Below are positions 6,836 to 14,535 of a stretch of DNA of 27,655 bases, in pieces. The notes beneath the pieces are model-generated. The model was not told where the DNA came from. It ran no database searches and worked only from the letters and a program-made list of their open reading frames with translations. Within the stretch, counting starts at the first letter, position 1. Each line of letters begins with the position of its first letter. Source of the stretch: a virus; the IMG/VR virus record IMGVR_UViG_3300031722_000135, positions 1 to 27,655 of that record, one strand, 5' to 3'. Made by a program: the position numbers and the translations under genes.

Positions 6836-7147
6836 ATGAAAACAACAACAGTCAATTTTACCGGGCAGCTAATTTTTCAATACGATGAAAATTCTCCGGA
6901 ATTCAAACAAGCATTCACCGATTTCAAACAAGTGATCGATAGCGGAGCAACTTCAATAGTTGACATGATAAGTCATATTGCTTACAATGTTGCCAGACAA
7001 GGAGTCGAACAACTTGTCGAAGGCGTAGGATATGTAAAGTACAATGGTCGTGTAGAAGATGAAGAAATGTATTGTGGTGTAGAACTCCTAGATGAAGGAT
7101 ATGACAATATGTTTGGACAGGTAGAACTCGAATCGGAAATAGAATAA
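6836..7147 (+). CDS. Acidic hypothetical protein
   Basis: This 103-aa protein is acidic, especially at its C-terminus (GYDNMFGQVELESEIE), and has a beta-like N-terminus (TTTVNFTGQLIFQYDENS) and a central helix. It is not recognised. It starts 1 base after the VapE-like gene, so it probably belongs to the same transcript. Small acidic phage proteins can be DNA mimics or inhibitors, but there is no specific evidence for that here. Confidence 0.6.
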   Translation: MKTTTVNFTGQLIFQYDENSPEFKQAFTDFKQVIDSGATSIVDMISHIAYNVARQGVEQLVEGVGYVKYNGRVEDEEMYCGVELLDEGYDNMFGQVELESEIE

Positions 7148-7169
7148 ATAACCAATAAAAAGTAAAATA

Positions 7170-7799
7170 ATGTCACAAAAAGAAATATCAGAACTATCCG
7201 TAATGGATAGAATGTTACAGGAAAACAATACAGGAATTTCCATGTGGTCTACTGAACAGTTGACCAATAAAGACAGGGCTATATGCATTGTTGTTATTGG
7301 CGAAGAATTTAGAAAAACAAAATTCAAAATCAATCACGAAAATACAGAAAATACCACTTCACGTATGATTGATCGGTTTGAGCAGTGCCATTGCGCGCAA
7401 ATCAGAAATCTTTACTGGATGATGTGTCAGTACGAAAATGATGATCTAAAGGAAATGCTTTGCGAAATGGGAAAAGAAGATTTTGAAAAATGCTTTCCCG
7501 GAGTTCTATCTTCTCCGTATAACGTCCATATACAAGACGATAAAGACGAAATAATATGTTCGCTTTCCGACGCTGGATTTTCAGGATTCATTGCTGAAAT
7601 TGAATATCCGAGAATGGAAGCTTTTGAATTTGGCGAAGATGGTGATTATAAATCATGTACAATTAATGGTAGTTATATGCAGTATGGATATGTGTATGCA
7701 GATTCTAAAGAGGAACTGCTTTCTAAAATAGAGGTTCAGTCAGAAGCGATGGTTGAATATTGGATTGAAGAGCATCAGAATAAAATAGCTAAAATGTGA
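7170..7799 (+). CDS. Hypothetical protein with Cys pairs
   Basis: This 209-aa protein is not recognised. It has an N-terminal helix, a central stretch with Cys residues (FEQCHCAQIRNLYWMMCQYE) and an acidic C-terminal half (MEAFEFGEDGDYKSCTINGS). The pattern does not match a known metal-binding motif. It is co-directional with its neighbours, 22 bases after the preceding stop codon. Confidence 0.6.
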   Translation: MSQKEISELSVMDRMLQENNTGISMWSTEQLTNKDRAICIVVIGEEFRKTKFKINHENTENTTSRMIDRFEQCHCAQIRNLYWMMCQYENDDLKEMLCEMGKEDFEKCFPGVLSSPYNVHIQDDKDEIICSLSDAGFSGFIAEIEYPRMEAFEFGEDGDYKSCTINGSYMQYGYVYADSKEELLSKIEVQSEAMVEYWIEEHQNKIAKM

Positions 7800-7802
7800 A
7801 TC

Positions 7803-8030
7803 ATGAAAGTAACAAGAACTAAAAGCGGAATTATAACAATGACTGCAACCAACAAAAATGACTCATTGTATTTGTTGAAAATGTTATCAGGTGAAAATCC
7901 GGATCCAGAACGAGCTAAAATGATATCTGATAAGGAGGCTGAATTAGAAACAATAGAACCCCAAATTTGCTATAAATCAAATGAACCATGCAAACACAAT
8001 TGTCAGGGTTTATGTAAAGAAAGCTGCTAA
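7803..8030 (+). CDS. Small protein with a Cys-rich tail
   Basis: This 75-aa protein has a beta-like start (MKVTRTKSGIITMTATNK), a helical middle and a Cys-rich end (ICYKSNEPCKHNCQGLCKES, then C). Five Cys in about 20 residues suggest metal binding. It is not recognised. It follows the previous stop codon by 3 bases and is followed by a start 2 bases later, in a compact operon. Confidence 0.6.
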   Translation: MKVTRTKSGIITMTATNKNDSLYLLKMLSGENPDPERAKMISDKEAELETIEPQICYKSNEPCKHNCQGLCKESC

Positions 8031-8031
8031 T

Positions 8032-8220
8032 ATGAAATTTAATCACGAAGCTCCATTTCGCAATCCCGCCGGGGATGTCATCACCATGAAAGCAAAAGTA
8101 ACAATGCACGGCGTAGTGCACATTGAGTGTTACGAAAACTCAGAGCGATACCGGCCGGAAGACTTGAAACCAATGACCCCGGAAGAATACCAGGCATATC
8201 AAACCAATGATTTTGAATAA
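8032..8220 (+). CDS. Small hypothetical protein
   Basis: This 62-aa protein is not recognised. The start at 8032 was chosen because the longer frame (from 7981) overlaps the previous gene and reads as its Cys-rich tail in another frame. The sequence is mixed, with a likely short beta sheet (GDVITMKAKVTMHGVVHIEC) and an acidic C-terminal end. It precedes the cytosine methyltransferase by 6 bases. Confidence 0.55.
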   Translation: MKFNHEAPFRNPAGDVITMKAKVTMHGVVHIECYENSERYRPEDLKPMTPEEYQAYQTNDFE

Positions 8221-8226
8221 AATATT

Positions 8227-10020
8227 ATGGATATAAACCCAAACATACTCCTGATCGTAATCGATAGTTTTTGCGGTGGTGGTGGAACTACAACAGGCTT
8301 TCACCGGGCAAAGATAAACGGTGAAAATATAGCCAAAGTAGTGATCGGTATTAATCACGACGCTACGGCCATAGCCAGTCATGCAGCCAATCACCCGGAC
8401 ACCGTTCATTTTGTCGAAGATTTCACCACACTGGATCCACACAGATTGGTCGATATCGTTGAAGCTGCAAAACTTCGTTACCCAAATGCCAAAGTGTTGT
8501 TTCATGCTTCGGCCGAATGTACGCACCATAGCAAAGCCAAAGGCGGTTTATCACGAGATGCTGATAGTAGATCACTACCAGAGCATATCGAACGTTATGT
8601 TCGCGTTTTACATCCGGATATTATTGGAGTGGAAAACGTGATCGAGTTTATAGACTGGGGACCGCTAAAAGTAAAGACTATTTGTAACAAAAAAGGCGAA
8701 GAGATATATTGTAAACTGGATTACAAAAAGGATAAGAAAACGAAAAAAATTCTTTCAATAGAGCCTGTATGGGTACCGGTAAATGAACGCAAAGGTGAAT
8801 ACTATAAAGCTTGGCGCGATGATCTTATACATCATGGCTACGCATACGACTACCGTAAATTGAATGCTGCCGATTATGGCGCATATACTTCACGAAGTAG
8901 ATATTTCGGGTTGTTTGCAAAAAATGATATCAACATTCAGTTCCCGGTACAAACACACTCCAAAAGTGGTACTGGCGGGTTTGAAAAATGGAAAGCGGTA
9001 AAAAATGTCTTGCAATTAGATGTTGAAGGTGAAAGTATTTTCAACCGAAAGAAAACATTAGTCGATGCAACGCTCGAAAGGATACTAAACGGAGTTGTAC
9101 GCTTCGTTTTAGGTGGAACAAATGATTTCCTTATCAAATGGAATTCGATGCAAGCTAATGGAAAGTATAAAGCTCCTAGCGTGGAAGAACCGTCGCCAAC
9201 CGTAACCACTCAAAACCGATTGGGATTAGTCAAGGCCTCATTTATTCAGGTTCCATCTGGTGGTGATCCTTGGTTTTTGAATATAAATCGCCCATCCAGA
9301 ACAACCACGACGGTAGATCATCATCAAATGATTACAGCCTATTATGGCAATGGTTATAACTCGGACGTTTCCGAACCTTGCGGAACGGTAACTACTAAAG
9401 ATCGCTTTGCTATGGTAACAACAAAGGTTCAAAGTTTGATGACTTACAATTCGCCCGGTTTAAATTCTCCAATTTCAGAACCGTGTGGAACAGTAATGAC
9501 AAAGGATAGATTTGCTCTTATTACTTCAAAATTCATTGATGAACAATACGGGAATAGTAGAGCCGTAAGCATTGATAAGCCTTGCGGAGCTCTGCTTACA
9601 AACCCAAAGCAACGCCTTGTAAGTGCACAATGGCTCCTGAACCCACAATACAACAATAAAGGTGCAAGTATTGAAAAACCATGCTTCACGCTTATTGCCC
9701 GGATGGATAAAGCACCACCATATTTGCTTCAATCAAGTTTTGGATACAGTAAGATCCGGATAGATGAATCCGATACCGAAACAATGATCAAGCTAAAGAA
9801 CCTCTGCAATGAGTATGGTATTACCGACATATTCATGCGCATGCTCTTTATCGACGAACTGAAGCGAATAATGGGCTTTGGCGATGATTATATTCTGAAG
9901 GGCACTAAGGCCGAACAAAAGAAATTCATTGGTAACGCTGTAGAGTGCACCCAATCACAAGTAAATGCCGAAGCGGTGGCCATGAGCATTTATCAAATGC
10001 TTTTAAAACAAGCAATGTAA
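8227..10020 (+). CDS. C5-cytosine DNA methyltransferase
   Basis: This 597-aa protein is a DNA (cytosine-5) methyltransferase that transfers a methyl group from S-adenosylmethionine. Motif I is SFCGGGGTTTGF (about residues 14-25). The catalytic Cys is C98 in AECTHHS, a variant of the usual PCQxFS that is common in phage enzymes. Motif VI is ENV (136-138) and the QxRxR equivalent is SRSRYF (222-227). The last block is IMGFGDDYIL with FIGNAVE. Between about 318 and 495 lie six divergent repeats of a P..T.TT.dR..lv pattern, for instance EPCGTVTTKDRFAMV. No restriction gene is nearby, so it probably protects phage DNA from host restriction. Confidence 0.92.
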   Translation: MDINPNILLIVIDSFCGGGGTTTGFHRAKINGENIAKVVIGINHDATAIASHAANHPDTVHFVEDFTTLDPHRLVDIVEAAKLRYPNAKVLFHASAECTHHSKAKGGLSRDADSRSLPEHIERYVRVLHPDIIGVENVIEFIDWGPLKVKTICNKKGEEIYCKLDYKKDKKTKKILSIEPVWVPVNERKGEYYKAWRDDLIHHGYAYDYRKLNAADYGAYTSRSRYFGLFAKNDINIQFPVQTHSKSGTGGFEKWKAVKNVLQLDVEGESIFNRKKTLVDATLERILNGVVRFVLGGTNDFLIKWNSMQANGKYKAPSVEEPSPTVTTQNRLGLVKASFIQVPSGGDPWFLNINRPSRTTTTVDHHQMITAYYGNGYNSDVSEPCGTVTTKDRFAMVTTKVQSLMTYNSPGLNSPISEPCGTVMTKDRFALITSKFIDEQYGNSRAVSIDKPCGALLTNPKQRLVSAQWLLNPQYNNKGASIEKPCFTLIARMDKAPPYLLQSSFGYSKIRIDESDTETMIKLKNLCNEYGITDIFMRMLFIDELKRIMGFGDDYILKGTKAEQKKFIGNAVECTQSQVNAEAVAMSIYQMLLKQAM

Positions 10021-10042
10021 GTAAACTAAACAATAAATTATT

Positions 10043-10198
10043 ATGATAACAGAAACAACTTACTCCGAACATGATCTTGAAACAGGAAAATGTACTTCAT
10101 GTGGTGAACAATCGAATGAAATCCTTATTGGCGATGGCCGATGCATTGATTGTATAGAATCAGAAGAGTTTTATGAAGAAACAATGAAAGGATTATGA
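10043..10198 (+). CDS. Small zinc-ribbon-like protein
   Basis: This 51-aa protein was found by eye between two larger genes. It carries two CxxC pairs (CTSCGE and CIDC) about 19 residues apart, as in a small zinc ribbon or zinc finger. Its start has an AT-rich leader as expected in this phylum, and its stop overlaps the next ATG at 10195-10198, which supports it being translated. The function is unknown; a nucleic-acid-binding role is possible. Confidence 0.65.
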   Translation: MITETTYSEHDLETGKCTSCGEQSNEILIGDGRCIDCIESEEFYEETMKGL

Positions 10199-10878
10199 AC
10201 CAACTACCAGCCCTATTCTCCACGCCCATGGTGCAAGCCATACTGGAGGACCGAAAGACAATGACCCGACGTACACGCGGGTTAGAAAGAGTAAATAAAT
10301 GCCCAGATGAATGGACAATCACATCAGATACAACTAATAAAGGAATTTTATTCTTCAATAAAAGTGGATTTTCAGAAAGAATGAAACCACAATACCAGGT
10401 TGGGGATCATATCTGGATTAAGGAAGAATATTATGCATCAGGTTATTGGGTTACAACCGGTGAAAAAACTAAGACGGGTAAACCTGAAAAAATGTTTGTA
10501 GATAATACATTGAATGTTATTGACCAAACTTATTTTTACTTCGATAGTAAACCCGATTCATTTAGAATTGATAGAAATACAGTAAGAGGAAGTTGGTTTA
10601 AACGATCGTCTTTATTTATGCCTAAAAAAGCCGCTCGCATTTGGCTAGAGTGTACCGGCGTAAGGTGTGAGCGCCTGCAGGATATTACAGAAACCGATGC
10701 AATAGCCGAGGGAATTTTAAAAGGAGAATCCAAATTTATGAATTATCACACTAAAAAGTTTGAGTTCATAAACGGAAAATATTCATTTTATTCATTATGG
10801 GTGAAAATAAACAGTGAGGATTCATATTATTTGAACCCGTGGGTATTTATATACGAATTTAAACGAATTAACCCATGA
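10195..10878 (+). CDS. ASCH/PUA-like phage protein
   Basis: This 227-aa protein resembles phage proteins with an ASCH or PUA-like fold. Signs are the opening LFSTPMVQAILEDRKTMTRR, the block YQVGDHIWIKEEYY, and the late block KKAARIWLECTGVRCERLQD with DITETDAIAEGI, which occur in the same order in that family. These domains are thought to bind RNA or modified bases, but the biochemical role of the phage form is not known. It overlaps the genes before and after it by 4 bases. The inserted region (about 85-110) is longer than usual. Confidence 0.75.
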   Translation: MNQLPALFSTPMVQAILEDRKTMTRRTRGLERVNKCPDEWTITSDTTNKGILFFNKSGFSERMKPQYQVGDHIWIKEEYYASGYWVTTGEKTKTGKPEKMFVDNTLNVIDQTYFYFDSKPDSFRIDRNTVRGSWFKRSSLFMPKKAARIWLECTGVRCERLQDITETDAIAEGILKGESKFMNYHTKKFEFINGKYSFYSLWVKINSEDSYYLNPWVFIYEFKRINP

Positions 10879-11168
10879 AACAACTACCCAAAGGATTTCC
10901 AACCCATACGAAAGATATTACCGGCAGACAGATATGTTTAGGGGATAAAGTAACCTACGATTTTGACGACAACACATCTTCCTTCGAAGTCGTGTTTGAA
11001 GACAACGCTTTCCGAAAGAAATATAGAGGTTGGGATCGGACATTAGAAAAACCGATTTTAGAATATGGTAATCGAGCCAAAGCAATGAGATTAAAATTGA
11101 TAAAACCTGCAACAACGCAGGAAATAATCAATAAAGTAAAAACAAATTTACAATTAATCAACCCATGA
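10875..11168 (+). CDS. YopX-like small phage protein
   Basis: This 97-aa protein has a central block KDITGRQICLGDKVTYDF, similar to the 'kD.nGkeIyeGDiVky' start of YopX-type phage proteins, then a beta-rich stretch ending near YRGWDR and a helical end. YopX-type proteins are common in phages of Gram-positive bacteria and Bacteroidetes and have no known function. The 4-base overlaps with both neighbours place it in the methyltransferase operon. Confidence 0.5.
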   Translation: MKQLPKGFPTHTKDITGRQICLGDKVTYDFDDNTSSFEVVFEDNAFRKKYRGWDRTLEKPILEYGNRAKAMRLKLIKPATTQEIINKVKTNLQLINP

Positions 11169-11977
11169 AAACCCCAATCACCTACTACGGCGGAAAACAA
11201 GGTCTGGCCGATACAATAATCAACATGCTGCCGGCTCACAAAATCTATTGTGAGCCGTTTTTCGGAGGTGGTGCCGTATTCTTCCGCAAGCCGAAAAGTT
11301 ATCTGGAGGTAATCAACGATATCGACGATCGGTTAATCAACTTCTACCAGGTAGCGCAAAACAATTTCGAGCAGCTTGAGATATTGATCAGTCAAACGTT
11401 GAACTCCGAGCGCATGTATCTGGCCGCAAAAGATATTTGGAATAATCGCGTGCCGGCAAGTGATGTCGAACGTGCGTGGTCGGTGTGGTTGATTACAAAC
11501 GGCAGCTTCGCCGGATCAATGCACGGTGGGTGGAAATGGTCGAATAGAACTGGAGGAAGCCACACCGGCGTTTATATAAAGAATAAACGCGCAAGTTTTG
11601 ATGCAGAGCTTCGCGATCGGTTACAAACGGTACAGATATCCTGCAGGGATGCTATCAAGGTAATACGCGAACGCGATACACCCGACACAGTTTTTTATTT
11701 GGATCCACCATACCCCGGATGGTATAATGGTCACTATACCGGGTACACTCACGCTAATCTATATGAATTACTGCAGGCACTTTCCACCATTCAAGGCAAA
11801 TTTATATTGTCCAACTATTGGAGTCAAACTCTGCGATATCACATTGCCCGGTACGGTTGGCAGTTCAAGCGCATTGAAGTATTGCTGAAAGTGGCGAATA
11901 CCGGATCTACCCCGGCAAAAACCCGAACCGAAATTCTGGTGTGGAACTTCGATCAACCAAAAGATCTATTCTCGTAA
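11165..11977 (+). CDS. D12-class N6-adenine DNA methyltransferase
   Basis: This 270-aa protein is a DNA adenine methyltransferase of the D12 (Dam-like) class. It has the N-terminal YYGGKQ motif (residues 7-12), the SAM-binding EPFFGGGAVF block (30-39), the ND.D segment (NDIDDRLINFYQ, 51-62) and the catalytic DPPY (180-183) followed by PGWYNGHYTGYTHANLYELL. The length is usual for the class. Its target site cannot be read from the sequence; GATC would be typical. It is the last gene of the early operon and is followed by a terminator. With the cytosine enzyme it gives the phage two kinds of methylation, probably against host restriction. Confidence 0.93.
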   Translation: MKTPITYYGGKQGLADTIINMLPAHKIYCEPFFGGGAVFFRKPKSYLEVINDIDDRLINFYQVAQNNFEQLEILISQTLNSERMYLAAKDIWNNRVPASDVERAWSVWLITNGSFAGSMHGGWKWSNRTGGSHTGVYIKNKRASFDAELRDRLQTVQISCRDAIKVIRERDTPDTVFYLDPPYPGWYNGHYTGYTHANLYELLQALSTIQGKFILSNYWSQTLRYHIARYGWQFKRIEVLLKVANTGSTPAKTRTEILVWNFDQPKDLFS

Positions 11978-11986
11978 TGTAATACA

Positions 11987-12017
11987 CAAAGATACTAAAT
12001 AAATGCAAGACACACAA
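11987..12017 (-). promoter_or_regulatory. Possible leftward promoter after the adenine methyltransferase gene
   Basis: On the minus strand TTG (12017-12015), a 20-base spacer and TATCTTTG (11994-11987) match the Bacteroidetes promoter. It would transcribe antisense to the end of the methyltransferase gene. It lies inside the terminator region, so it may be a chance match. Confidence 0.3.
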
Positions 12018-12035
12018 TGTTTTGCATTTATTTTT
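11997..12035 (+). terminator. Early operon terminator
   Basis: A 12-bp perfect stem (11997-12008 with 12022-12033) encloses a 13-base loop and ends in a short T run. It starts 20 bases after the methyltransferase stop codon, as expected for the end of the early operon. The stem is AT-rich, so its efficiency is uncertain. Confidence 0.65.
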
Positions 12036-12243
12036 CAAACTATTTTCAATCCACCACCACCCGAAAACATTACCCCACGCGGCCCTCTATTGCTCCCCAT
12101 GCTCCTGGCATCGTTCGTACAAGCTGTGTGACTGCTTACCGACTGTCCGACACCGACTCACTCACATATATATTATATTAATAAAAAATAAGTTTTAATA
12201 AATATAAATTTTATTGTAACATGAACGAAGAATCTAAACACCT

Positions 12244-12429
12244 AACCTACCACATACCACAATCGTGGTTAATTAGCTGAAATTCAAATATAAATATGTG
12301 GTAGGTATCTGCAATTATAACAATTACCACACATCACCACAACCCACCACAAAACAAACCTACCACAAGCCTACCACACTATAACGAGTTTATATACTGC
12401 ACATTAAAACTTGTGGTATGTGGTAGGTT
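12244..12429. repeat. CCTACCACA iteron-like array within an 18-bp inverted repeat
   Basis: An 18-base arm at 12244-12261 is repeated as its exact reverse complement at 12412-12429. The 9-mer CCTACCACA occurs three times on the plus strand (12246-12254, 12359-12367, 12370-12378) and twice on the minus strand (12297-12305, 12419-12427). Degenerate copies of ACCACA lie at 12326-12331, 12336-12341 and 12346-12351. The arrangement, next to an AT-rich stretch, fits protein-bound iterons of a replication origin or an operator array. The binding protein is not known. Confidence 0.7.
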
Positions 12430-12441
12430 ACTTTTTATTCG

Positions 12442-12549
12442 ATGAAAAAAAACAGAAAAGCAACCGAAAATCAGCCAAAAAATAACACTAAATATTTGAT
12501 TATTAGAAAATTAAATTGTATTTTTACTATCGAATATACTCTTTTTTAA
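12442..12549 (+). CDS. Possible small basic peptide
   Basis: A 35-aa reading frame (MKKNRKATENQPKNNTKYLI, then a hydrophobic end) starts just after the iteron array. It is basic at the start and Ile/Leu-rich at the end. No homolog is recognised and the base composition is that of the surrounding AT-rich gap, so it may be a chance frame. Confidence 0.2.
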   Translation: MKKNRKATENQPKNNTKYLIIRKLNCIFTIEYTLF

Positions 12550-12571
12550 TCAAAACATTAAGCACAATATT

Positions 12572-13057
12572 ATGATTTCAGTCAAAATAACTATAAAACC
12601 ACATCTGGCCGAGTACTTGATTGGTAAATACAACAATCATGATACGTCAAATCCAATCCAGTTTTCGGATAATCTTGATCTATACCATACTATTTACGAT
12701 TTGTCGGAACGTTGCCCGGCCAATGTCAGACAAATAGATGTCGGAAATCTTTGGTTCTATCTTCCCGAGCGGGAAAATGGAAAATCAACACAGGTATTTA
12801 ATTACTTCGGTCGCCGATCGGTTGAATTAATCGAAGAACGAATCGAAGCAAAATTCTGGGCCGATATCCACGACTACATGGATTATGAAAAACACATGAA
12901 TGGAGTCGACTTCAAAGACTCCGCGCATATATTCATGACAAAATATGGCATCGAATCTATAACGATAGATGCATTACTTAAAAACTACCAACGGTGGCGC
13001 GATAAATGCCGAAATCGGAAAAAGAGGAGAAGATATAGCTCCAATAAGGTTAAATAA
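12572..13057 (+). CDS. Basic protein, possible late-gene regulator
   Basis: This 161-aa protein is not recognised. The body is mixed and globular (ISVKITIKPHLAEYLIGKYN to WFYLPERENGKS), and the C-terminal part (about 125-161) has the look of a DNA-binding helix pair (YGIESITIDALLKNYQRWRD) followed by a strongly basic tail (KCRNRKKRRRYSS). It is the first gene after the iteron array and is followed by a non-coding stretch with three 11-bp repeats ahead of the head operon. Position and basic tail suggest a transcription activator of the late genes, which is an inference. Confidence 0.6.
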   Translation: MISVKITIKPHLAEYLIGKYNNHDTSNPIQFSDNLDLYHTIYDLSERCPANVRQIDVGNLWFYLPERENGKSTQVFNYFGRRSVELIEERIEAKFWADIHDYMDYEKHMNGVDFKDSAHIFMTKYGIESITIDALLKNYQRWRDKCRNRKKRRRYSSNKVK

Positions 13058-13116
13058 TGTCAAAAAACAGGTGCAAAATCACTAAGCAAGTGGCGTCTAC
13101 AGTCCTTTAAATCACT

Positions 13117-13149
13117 GAAAAACGTCCGAAAAACGTCCGAAAAGCGTCG
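13117..13149. repeat. Three 11-bp tandem repeats upstream of the head genes
   Basis: GAAAAACGTCC occurs at 13117-13127 and 13128-13138, followed by the variant GAAAAGCGTCG at 13139-13149. The 11-base period is about one helix turn, so a protein could bind the copies on one face. An 8-bp palindrome GTGTACAC follows at 13152-13159. The site lies 36 bases before the first late gene and is a candidate activator-binding site. No standard promoter was seen nearby. Confidence 0.55.
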
Positions 13150-13185
13150 GAGTGTACACAAATAATTGATTAATAATAGATTAAT

Positions 13186-13554
13186 ATGAAAAAATATGTA
13201 ATTTGTAACTATCTTGATTACGTTCATACCGCGGATGTAGAGTCCGACGACGATGGCGTGATCACATTGAATTCCGGTGCATCGTTCACTCGAATATCAT
13301 CGAAAAGTAAAATTGTTTATCAGAGCGACACCGAAACCCCGTCGGCTGGCGCAATTCTGAAAGAAGTTGTTACTGTTGTTGCCGATGTTGCCGATGTATC
13401 CGATTTATTTAACCGAAAAGAAAATTATATACTTCGGTTGTATAATGCCGGTGAAATAATCATTGTCGGGTCACAGAACTATCCCGTACGAAAAATTTAC
13501 TCAGACAATAAAGTAACAGCCACCATCACTTTTACCCGCCAGTCCGCATTATAA
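13186..13554 (+). CDS. Hypothetical phage protein at the head of the late operon
   Basis: This 122-aa protein is not recognised. It appears beta-rich throughout (KYVICNYLDYVHTADVES, then YILRLYNAGEIIIVGSQNYP and VTATITFTRQSAL), with an acidic loop near residue 20 (SDDDGV). It ends 57 bases before the protease gene, in a gap that contains a 28-bp palindrome. Beta-rich small proteins beside head genes are often capsid decoration or connector proteins, but that is only a positional guess. Confidence 0.6.
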   Translation: MKKYVICNYLDYVHTADVESDDDGVITLNSGASFTRISSKSKIVYQSDTETPSAGAILKEVVTVVADVADVSDLFNRKENYILRLYNAGEIIIVGSQNYPVRKIYSDNKVTATITFTRQSAL

Positions 13555-13586
13555 TTGTCATTTCGCTGACATTATATAATAAGTAA

Positions 13587-13614
13587 CATTGCACTATAAA
13601 TTTATAGTGCAATG
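13587..13614. promoter_or_regulatory. 28-bp perfect palindrome ending on the protease start codon
   Basis: Bases 13587-13600 are the exact reverse complement of 13601-13614. The last three bases are the ATG of the capsid protease gene. In DNA it could be an operator for a dimeric protein. In RNA it would fold into a hairpin of up to 12 pairs that hides the start codon, so it could control protease translation. An additional short stem (TGTCA with TGACA, 13556-13571) lies just upstream. Confidence 0.6.
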
Positions 13615-14529
13615 ACAAACCTACTCACCGAACTCACATCATCACCACTTCTTTTGGCCGAATCGGCCATCACCGAAGCCGAATTACTTATTTCACGGCT
13701 TATTTCATCATCACATTATACCGGCGATAAAAGCATCAAGCCAACCATGCCAAAATTGCACCCAAATATGATCTGTTCAGATTGTATGGACGATTGCGAC
13801 GACAACGGACCATTTGCCGGTTACGAAGATGGATCTGTGGTTATTCTACCCATTATAGGCATGATGATGAAATATTCCGGGATAGATTGGGATGCCTATA
13901 AATATATAATGGGTATGGATTCAATTGCCAATCTTATTCGGCAGGCAGATGCAGCTTCCAATATTGCAGGTACCGTTTTGCTTTTTAATACACCAGGTGG
14001 AACTACCGATTCTATTTTTCAACTCGAAGATGCCATGCGCAACCGTACCAAACCAAGCATTGGGTTGATTGATGGCATGTGCGAATCGGGTGGAGCTTAT
14101 GCTGCTTCATTTTGCAATAAAGTTGGCGCAACCAATAGAATGTGCAAATGGGGATCAATCGGAACCTTTGCACAATTGATTGATCAGAGCAAAATGCTCG
14201 AAAATGCCGGGGTTAAAATCATATCCATTTATCCTCCAGAATCAAAATTTAAAAATCTTCCATTTCGTGAAGCTTTAAACGGAAACGATAAACCGATGAT
14301 CGATGAATCTCTAACCCCTTTTGCACTTCATTTCCAAAATATAATAAAAGAAGGTCGTCCAAAAATTGATCAATCGGTAGAAGGTATTTTGGAGGGGCGC
14401 GAATTTTATGCCTACGATGCAATAACATACAAGGCTATCGACGGACTTATGAACCTAAACCAAGCAATTGCTGAGGTTCAAAACATAGCAAACACAAACA
14501 AAAGTATTTACTCACAATTAAAATTTTAA
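13612..14529 (+). CDS. S49-family capsid maturation protease
   Basis: This 305-aa protein is a ClpP/SppA-fold serine protease of family S49, used by many tailed phages to process the capsid and scaffold during head assembly. The oxyanion block is LLFNTPGG (123-130) and the nucleophile is Ser159 in MCESGGAYAAS, matching the usual A.SGG.y..a. The region after it (about 175-215) carries GSIGTFAQLIDQSKMLENAG, the expected domain order. An N-terminal extension of about 60 residues includes a Cys cluster (CSDCMDDC, 55-62). It directly precedes the major capsid gene, which supports the role. The start at the edge of the palindrome fixes the ATG. Confidence 0.88.
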   Translation: MTNLLTELTSSPLLLAESAITEAELLISRLISSSHYTGDKSIKPTMPKLHPNMICSDCMDDCDDNGPFAGYEDGSVVILPIIGMMMKYSGIDWDAYKYIMGMDSIANLIRQADAASNIAGTVLLFNTPGGTTDSIFQLEDAMRNRTKPSIGLIDGMCESGGAYAASFCNKVGATNRMCKWGSIGTFAQLIDQSKMLENAGVKIISIYPPESKFKNLPFREALNGNDKPMIDESLTPFALHFQNIIKEGRPKIDQSVEGILEGREFYAYDAITYKAIDGLMNLNQAIAEVQNIANTNKSIYSQLKF

Positions 14530-14535
14530 AAAAGT

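Larger units (their letters stand above)
11978..12571. other. Gene-poor gap with candidate origin/control locus
   Basis: This 594-base gap separates the early and late modules. In order it holds a leftward promoter candidate and a terminator, a C-rich stretch (12050-12170, with ACCACC and CCGAC runs), a very AT-rich stretch (12166-12220), the CCTACCACA iteron array (12244-12429) and a small reading frame (12442-12549). An AT-rich stretch beside iterons is the usual plan of a replication origin. The C-rich part could be a packaging or other recognition site, but no defining motif is present. No protein-like frame of more than about 35 codons was found. Confidence 0.5.

Noticed and set aside
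12221-12280. Leader peptide of 19 aa (MNEESKHLTYHIPQSWLIS)
   Set aside because: The frame is short, overlaps the iteron array and has no run of regulatory codons. It is probably chance.
12244-12429. CRISPR array
   Set aside because: The repeat units are 9 bases, in both directions and unevenly spaced, with no spacers of constant length and no cas genes.
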